Assembly: GCF_000379105.1 (NCBI RefSeq)
Contig: NZ_KB900609.1
Coordinates: 3,593,078 to 3,657,077 of the forward strand
Length of the DNA: 64,000 bases
Source: Methylobacterium sp. WSM2598
GTDB lineage: Bacteria; Pseudomonadota; Alphaproteobacteria; Rhizobiales; Beijerinckiaceae
Direction: 5' to 3'
A program made the translations under genes and the position numbers. Every line of letters begins with the position of its first letter. Position 1 is the first letter of the stretch. The notes beneath the pieces were generated by a model. The model was given only the letters and a program-made list of their open reading frames with translations. It did not search any database and was not told where the DNA came from. Positions 60,109-64,000 of the stretch are shown one piece after another.

Positions 60109-60722
60109 CCGAGACTCCCGCCCGGCGCTGGCTCGGGCCGGCCGCGCTCGCGCTCTTCCTCGGCCTCCCGGGCCTGCTCGCCGCGACGACGCTCGCCAAC
60201 GCCCTGCGCTGGTCGCAGGCCGCGGAGGCTGCCGGGGAGCGCGGCGCGCAGCTCGCCCGGCTGGAGGCGAAGGTGCGCGGCCTCGCCGCCGCGCCGGCCG
60301 CCGCGCCGGCCGAGACCGCCTCCCCGTTCCTCGAAGCCCGCAGCCCGAGCCTCGCCCGGGCCGAGCTGCAGACCCGCCTCGTCGCCCTGGTGGAGCGGGC
60401 GGGCGGGCGCCTGATCGAGGTGCAGGTCGAGGAGGAGCCGGCCGCCGCCGATCCCCTGAGCCTGCTCGCCCGCGTCACCCTGGAGACCCGCAATCCCGGC
60501 CTCCTCGACCTGCTCACCGCCGTGGAGAACGGCCGGCCGCTCCTCACCGTCGAGGGCCTCAACCTGCGCCCGGCGCAAGGGCACGGTGCCCAAGGGTACG
60601 GAGGCCAAGGGTACGGAGGCCAAGGGTACGGCAGCCAAGCGCGCGGAGCCGCGGCCGAGGAGGATCCGATGCTGCGCGTCGCCCTCGCGGTGAGGGGTTA
60701 CCGCGCGGAGGAGCGACCGTGA
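60105..60722 (+). CDS. gspM: Type II secretion protein GspM
   Basis: A 205-residue protein with one N-terminal membrane helix (LGPAALALFLGLPGLLAATT) and a ferredoxin-like periplasmic domain of the GspM_b type (LVERAGGRLIEVQVEEEP, ARVTLETRNPGLLDLLTAVE). Between the last two strands lies an inserted QGYGG repeat. It overlaps gspL and the next gene by GTGA. Confidence 0.85.
   Translation: MTETPARRWLGPAALALFLGLPGLLAATTLANALRWSQAAEAAGERGAQLARLEAKVRGLAAAPAAAPAETASPFLEARSPSLARAELQTRLVALVERAGGRLIEVQVEEEPAAADPLSLLARVTLETRNPGLLDLLTAVENGRPLLTVEGLNLRPAQGHGAQGYGGQGYGGQGYGSQARGAAAEEDPMLRVALAVRGYRAEERP
60576..60635 (+). repeat. 15-bp repeat in gspM
   Basis: Four copies of a 15-bp unit (CAAGGGTACGGAGGC and variants) encoding QGHGA, QGYGG, QGYGG, QGYGS. 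The insert sits before the final strand of the periplasmic domain. Confidence 0.88.
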
Positions 60723-61387
60723 GAGCCTGCCCGCCCGCCGCCCTGGCGCTCCTCGCCCTCTCCGGCCCCGCCCTCGCGCAGGCGGGGTCGATCGGCGCGA
60801 TGCTCTTTCCCGGCTCGGTCGCGCCGGGCCCGCCCGCGGCCGCGGCTCCGCCGCCCGGGCCGGCCGAGCCCGGCCAGCCGGCGCTGCCAAGCCAAGCGGC
60901 GCTGCCAAGCCAAGCGGCGCTGCCAAGCCAGCCGGCGCTGCCCGACCAGGCCGCGCCCTCGCCCTCGCCCTCCGCCGAGGCGAGCGGCGCGGCGGCCCGG
61001 CCGGCCCGCGCCCGCCCGCTCTTCTCGGCGAGCCGGCGGCCGCCCGCGATCCCGGTCGCCGCGCCGCCGCCGGTCGTGGCCTTCGTTCCCCCGCCGCCCG
61101 AGCCGCCGAGGCCGCCGCCGCAGCTGCGGCTCGTCGGCATCGTGGAGGGGAGCGAGCAGCCCTTCGCGGTCGTGCGGGGAGCGGCGGCCGACAAGGCCGC
61201 CACCCTGCGGGCCGGCGACCGCGTCGAGGGCTGGGAGGTGGCCCGCATCGAGGGCGACCGCCTCCTCCTGCGCGACGGCCCGCGCGAGCAGGAATATCGT
61301 CTGTTCGCCAAAAGCTCCGCCACCGGAGCCCCTGCGGCCGGCTTGGCGCGAATGTTATCCACGCAGCCCGGCCACGCGCTGAGATAG
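60719..61387 (+). CDS. Type II secretion GspC/GspN-like protein
   Basis: A 222-residue protein starting at GTG 60719. A signal-like N-terminus (ACPPAALALLALSGPALAQA) is followed by a Pro/Ala-rich linker with an ALPSQA minisatellite, then a C-terminal HR-like domain (LRLVGIVEGSEQPFAVVRG, LRAGDRVEGWEVARIEGDRL, EYRLF) that in GspC binds the secretin. There is no clear membrane anchor other than the leader, so it resembles the GspN form annotated in Rhizobiales. It lies just before gspD, the expected partner. Confidence 0.78.
   Translation: MRACPPAALALLALSGPALAQAGSIGAMLFPGSVAPGPPAAAAPPPGPAEPGQPALPSQAALPSQAALPSQPALPDQAAPSPSPSAEASGAAARPARARPLFSASRRPPAIPVAAPPPVVAFVPPPPEPPRPPPQLRLVGIVEGSEQPFAVVRGAAADKAATLRAGDRVEGWEVARIEGDRLLLRDGPREQEYRLFAKSSATGAPAAGLARMLSTQPGHALR
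60881..60952 (+). repeat. 18-bp repeat in the GspC/N-like gene
   Basis: Four copies of an 18-bp unit (GCGCTGCCAAGCCAAGCG; the last two diverged) encoding ALPSQA in the linker before the HR-like domain. Confidence 0.85.
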
Positions 61388-61553
61388 ACGCTCCGACTTG
61401 CGGAACACTTGCGACAGGTCCGCCGCACCAAGAGATCCTCGTTCGGCAGTCAATGCCGAATTTCCTATCCAGTATTGCAGTCTAACAATTTCATGATGGC
61501 GTGATAAAACAGTCACAGGCGCTTCGCCACAAGTCCTAATAAGTGGAAACAAA

Positions 61554-61582
61554 TTGACACCCCCGGGGGCCCTGCCTAGGGT
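61554..61582 (+). promoter_or_regulatory. Predicted housekeeping promoter of gspD
   Basis: TTGACA at 61554-61559 and TAGGGT at 61577-61582 are separated by 17 bases, fitting an alphaproteobacterial sigma-70 promoter. It lies 30 bases before the gspD ATG in a locally AT-rich region (61388-61560). The spacer contains CCCCCGGGGG. Confidence 0.5.
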
Positions 61583-61611
61583 TGCGCCAACGCACTTCGG
61601 ACCGAACTCAC

Positions 61612-63972
61612 ATGCACAGGGCGCGCATTGTCTCCGGAGCGCTGTTGATTGCAGGGCTCCTGGGCTTCGTCGGGCCGCTGCGGTCGCAGGAAGCGGGCCG
61701 CGCGACGCTGGCCGGGCCGGAGCTCAACCTCGACCTCACCGCCCGCGCGACCCCTCCGGTCGGCGCGAAGGCGGGGCGGGAGGGCGGCCTCGTCCCGCGC
61801 GACCGCGCGCCGGGGCGCAGCTACCATTTCCCGCCGGAGCCGATCGAGACGACGGGCGGCCTGCCGGTCGATCTCGGCGAGCCCCTCGACGTCGGCAATG
61901 CGGCGACGGGCGAGGGCAGCTTCCGGCTCAACTTCGAGCGGGCCGAGATCAAGGACGTGCTGCACACGGTCCTGAACGAGACGCTCGGCCTCAGCTACAC
62001 GCTCGGGGCGGACGTCGCCGGGCAGGTGACGATCTCCTCGCCGCGGCCCCTGACCCGGGCCGAGATGCTGGGCGCGATCGAGAGCGTGCTGGCGAGCCAC
62101 GGGCTGGCCCTGACCCGCAACGGCAGCGGCTACCTGATCGCCCCGACCGCCCTGGGCTCCGGCTCGGTGAATTTCGGCTCGGGCGCGCAGGCGGGCTACG
62201 GCGTATCGGTCGTGCCCCTGCGCCACGTCTCGGCCGCGGTGATGTCGCGCCTCGTCTCCGGCTTCGTCACCGAGGCGGACGGGGTCCGCTTCGACATCTC
62301 CCGCAACACCATCGTGCTGAAGGGCCCGGGCCCCAAGCGCCAGGAGGCGGTGAGCGCCATCCTGTCTCTCGACGGCGACTGGATGCGCGGCCAGTCGGTC
62401 AGCCTGTTCGAGCTGCGCCGCGTGCGGCCCGAGGCCGTGGTGGCCGAACTCGCCCAGCTCTTCGACACCTCGGAGAACGGCGCCGGCTCGGGGCTGATCC
62501 AGTTCAAGCCGGTCTCGCGGCTGCGGGCGGTGCTGGTCCTGTCGAAGAACCCGGCCCTGATCCGCCGTGCCGAGACCTTCATCCGCAAGCTCGACAACGT
62601 CACCGAGGCGGCCGAGGAGAACGTCTTCGTCTACAAGGCGCGCTACCGGGACGCGCGGGAGCTCGCCCGGGTCGTGAACGGCCTGTTCGGCAACGGCCAG
62701 GGCGGCCTCGCGGCGGGGCCGACCGGGCCGGGCCTCGGCCAGCAGGGCCGGTCTGGGCTCGGCGGCGCGGGATCGTCGGGCCAGGGCGGGCTCGGCTCCG
62801 GCTTCGGCGGGGGCGGCCTGTCGAGCCCGGGCGGCTCCGGGCTGCCGGCCTCGCAGCCGGGCGGCAACGGCAACGAGCTCCTGCGGGCGCGCTTCGCCTC
62901 GGCCTTCGGCGACGCGGTGCCGGCCGCCCCGGCGGATCCGGGCGGCGGCATGGGCGGGGGCATGGGCGGCGGCTTGGCTGGCGGCGGCATGAACAGCGCC
63001 ATGATCGACCTGACGACGCAGCCGAACGGGCGCGGGCGCGGCGTGGCGATCAGCGCCGACCCGGCCAACAACGCGGTCGTCACCTACGCGGACGGCGACA
63101 CGTACAAGAAGGTCTACGCCGCCCTGCGCCGCCTCGACGCGGTGCCGGCCCAGGTCGCCGTCAACGTCACCATCGCGGAGGTGAAGCTCAACGACGAGCT
63201 CAAGCACGGCGTCCAGTTCTTCCTCGACAGCCGCAGCCTGGGGCTCGGCCGCAACAAGGGCTCGGTCGGTCTGGTCAGCGCGGCGGCGAGCGGCGCCAGC
63301 AACGTCCTCAAGCCCGGCAACGGCTTCAACTTCCTGGTGGGCGGCTATTCCGGGCCGGACGTGGTGATCAACGCGCTCGACGGCTTCACGGACGTGAAGG
63401 TGCTGTCCTCGCCCTCGCTCGTGGTGCTGGAGAACCAGCCGGCGACGCTGCAGGTGGGCGATTCGGTGCCGATCACGACGCGTCAGGCCCAGAGCGTGGA
63501 CTTCGCCAACGCGCCGCTGATCAACCAGGTCGAGTTCCGCGACACCGGCATCATCCTCAACGTGATCCCGCGCATCGGCCAGAACGACGCGGTGACGATG
63601 CAGATCGAGCAGGAGATCTCCGCGGTGGTGGGCGGCTCCGACACGCTCACGCCGACGATCTCGAAGCGCCGGGTGGCGAGCACGATCTCGGTGGCGAACG
63701 GCCAGACGGTGCTGCTCGCCGGGCTGATCAGCGACAAGCACCAGCGCGAGCGCGACGGCATCCCGATCCTCGGCCGGCTGCCGCAGATCGGCGCCCTGTT
63801 CAGCTCGACCAACAATGCCGACGAGCGGACGGAGCTGGTCGTGTTCATCCGCCCGGTGGTGGTGCGCAGCGGCCGCGACGCGCAGCGGGTGGCCGAGGAT
63901 TACCGCGGCCAGCTCCTGGACGCGGGCGTGCGCCGCGGCGCCCGCGCGGCGGCCCCGGTGCTCAAGCGCTGA
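61612..63972 (+). CDS. gspD: Type II secretion secretin GspD
   Basis: The outer-membrane secretin, 786 residues. After the signal peptide come N0 (FRLNFERAEIKDVLHTVLNE, about 110-180), N1-N3 domains with YGVSVVPLRHVSAAV, VYKARYRDARELARVVNGLF and a Gly/Ser-rich loop (about 360-470), then the secretin core ending VPITTRQAQ, VNGQ-like VANGQTVLLAGLI and LGRLPQIGALFSS. ATG 61612 is preferred to TTG 61582. No pilotin-binding S-domain is evident. It has its own predicted promoter. Confidence 0.93.
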   Translation: MHRARIVSGALLIAGLLGFVGPLRSQEAGRATLAGPELNLDLTARATPPVGAKAGREGGLVPRDRAPGRSYHFPPEPIETTGGLPVDLGEPLDVGNAATGEGSFRLNFERAEIKDVLHTVLNETLGLSYTLGADVAGQVTISSPRPLTRAEMLGAIESVLASHGLALTRNGSGYLIAPTALGSGSVNFGSGAQAGYGVSVVPLRHVSAAVMSRLVSGFVTEADGVRFDISRNTIVLKGPGPKRQEAVSAILSLDGDWMRGQSVSLFELRRVRPEAVVAELAQLFDTSENGAGSGLIQFKPVSRLRAVLVLSKNPALIRRAETFIRKLDNVTEAAEENVFVYKARYRDARELARVVNGLFGNGQGGLAAGPTGPGLGQQGRSGLGGAGSSGQGGLGSGFGGGGLSSPGGSGLPASQPGGNGNELLRARFASAFGDAVPAAPADPGGGMGGGMGGGLAGGGMNSAMIDLTTQPNGRGRGVAISADPANNAVVTYADGDTYKKVYAALRRLDAVPAQVAVNVTIAEVKLNDELKHGVQFFLDSRSLGLGRNKGSVGLVSAAASGASNVLKPGNGFNFLVGGYSGPDVVINALDGFTDVKVLSSPSLVVLENQPATLQVGDSVPITTRQAQSVDFANAPLINQVEFRDTGIILNVIPRIGQNDAVTMQIEQEISAVVGGSDTLTPTISKRRVASTISVANGQTVLLAGLISDKHQRERDGIPILGRLPQIGALFSSTNNADERTELVVFIRPVVVRSGRDAQRVAEDYRGQLLDAGVRRGARAAAPVLKR

Positions 63973-64000
63973 CGGGCGGCGTGCGCCGGGAGGGTGGTGC

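Overview
The window comes from a very GC-rich alphaproteobacterium of the order Rhizobiales, most likely a Methylobacterium-like species. The evidence is a base composition above 70% G+C by eye, dense ATGA/GTGA gene overlaps, a gloB gene divergent from an SAM methyltransferase, a DUF2778 protein, and dispersed palindromic repeats of a kind I associate with Methylobacteriaceae. No 16S rRNA, tRNA, CRISPR array or transposase was seen, so the genus is an inference.

Layout. 1-1241: end of a DUF2778-type protein and a lytic transglycosylase. 1598-12895: a glycan-biosynthesis locus. Its plus-strand run holds two NAD-dependent sugar epimerases, a B12-binding radical SAM enzyme with six consecutive His, a GT4 glycosyltransferase, three consecutive CgeB-like glycosyltransferases and a UDP-glucuronate decarboxylase-like SDR. 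It converges on a minus-strand metallothionein, a PIG-L deacetylase and a glycosidase-like protein whose TIM barrel appears circularly permuted. 13390-14360: a low-GC island with small orphan genes and a remnant of an RTX/calcium-binding protein. 14509-20718: housekeeping genes (gpmA, dapB, MarC, gloB, cupin, EamA exporter). 20846-30002: AsmA protein, NodU-type carbamoyltransferase, MHYT hybrid kinase and FkbM methyltransferase.

30349-42911 is a compact chemosensory operon: soluble MCP with two signalling modules, triple CheW, CheB, HEAT-repeat protein, CheR, CheY, CheA, STAS-like protein, response regulator, CheC phosphatase and a LOV hybrid kinase. Nearly every junction overlaps, and one junction is bridged by an unlisted 50-codon ORF made of MPGRG repeats. 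The soluble receptor and the absence of flagellar genes suggest a cytoplasmic, perhaps light-influenced output rather than classical swimming chemotaxis; that is inference.

43324-53379 is mixed: TehA-like channel, dienelactone hydrolase, small proteins, RecX, TAXI binding protein, FAD oxidase, thioesterase and a WcbI-like/methyltransferase fusion. 54096-63972 holds a secreted haem-binding-like protein and a type II secretion cluster (gspH-J-K-E-L-M-N/C-D); gspF, gspG and gspI are not in the window.

Two dispersed repeat families recur between genes. Family 1 (four copies) is a composite hairpin whose inner stem changes sequence but keeps pairing. Family 2 (two copies) is an about 80-bp element. 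In-frame minisatellites are unusually common inside genes (MarC, CheA, GspK, GspM, GspN).
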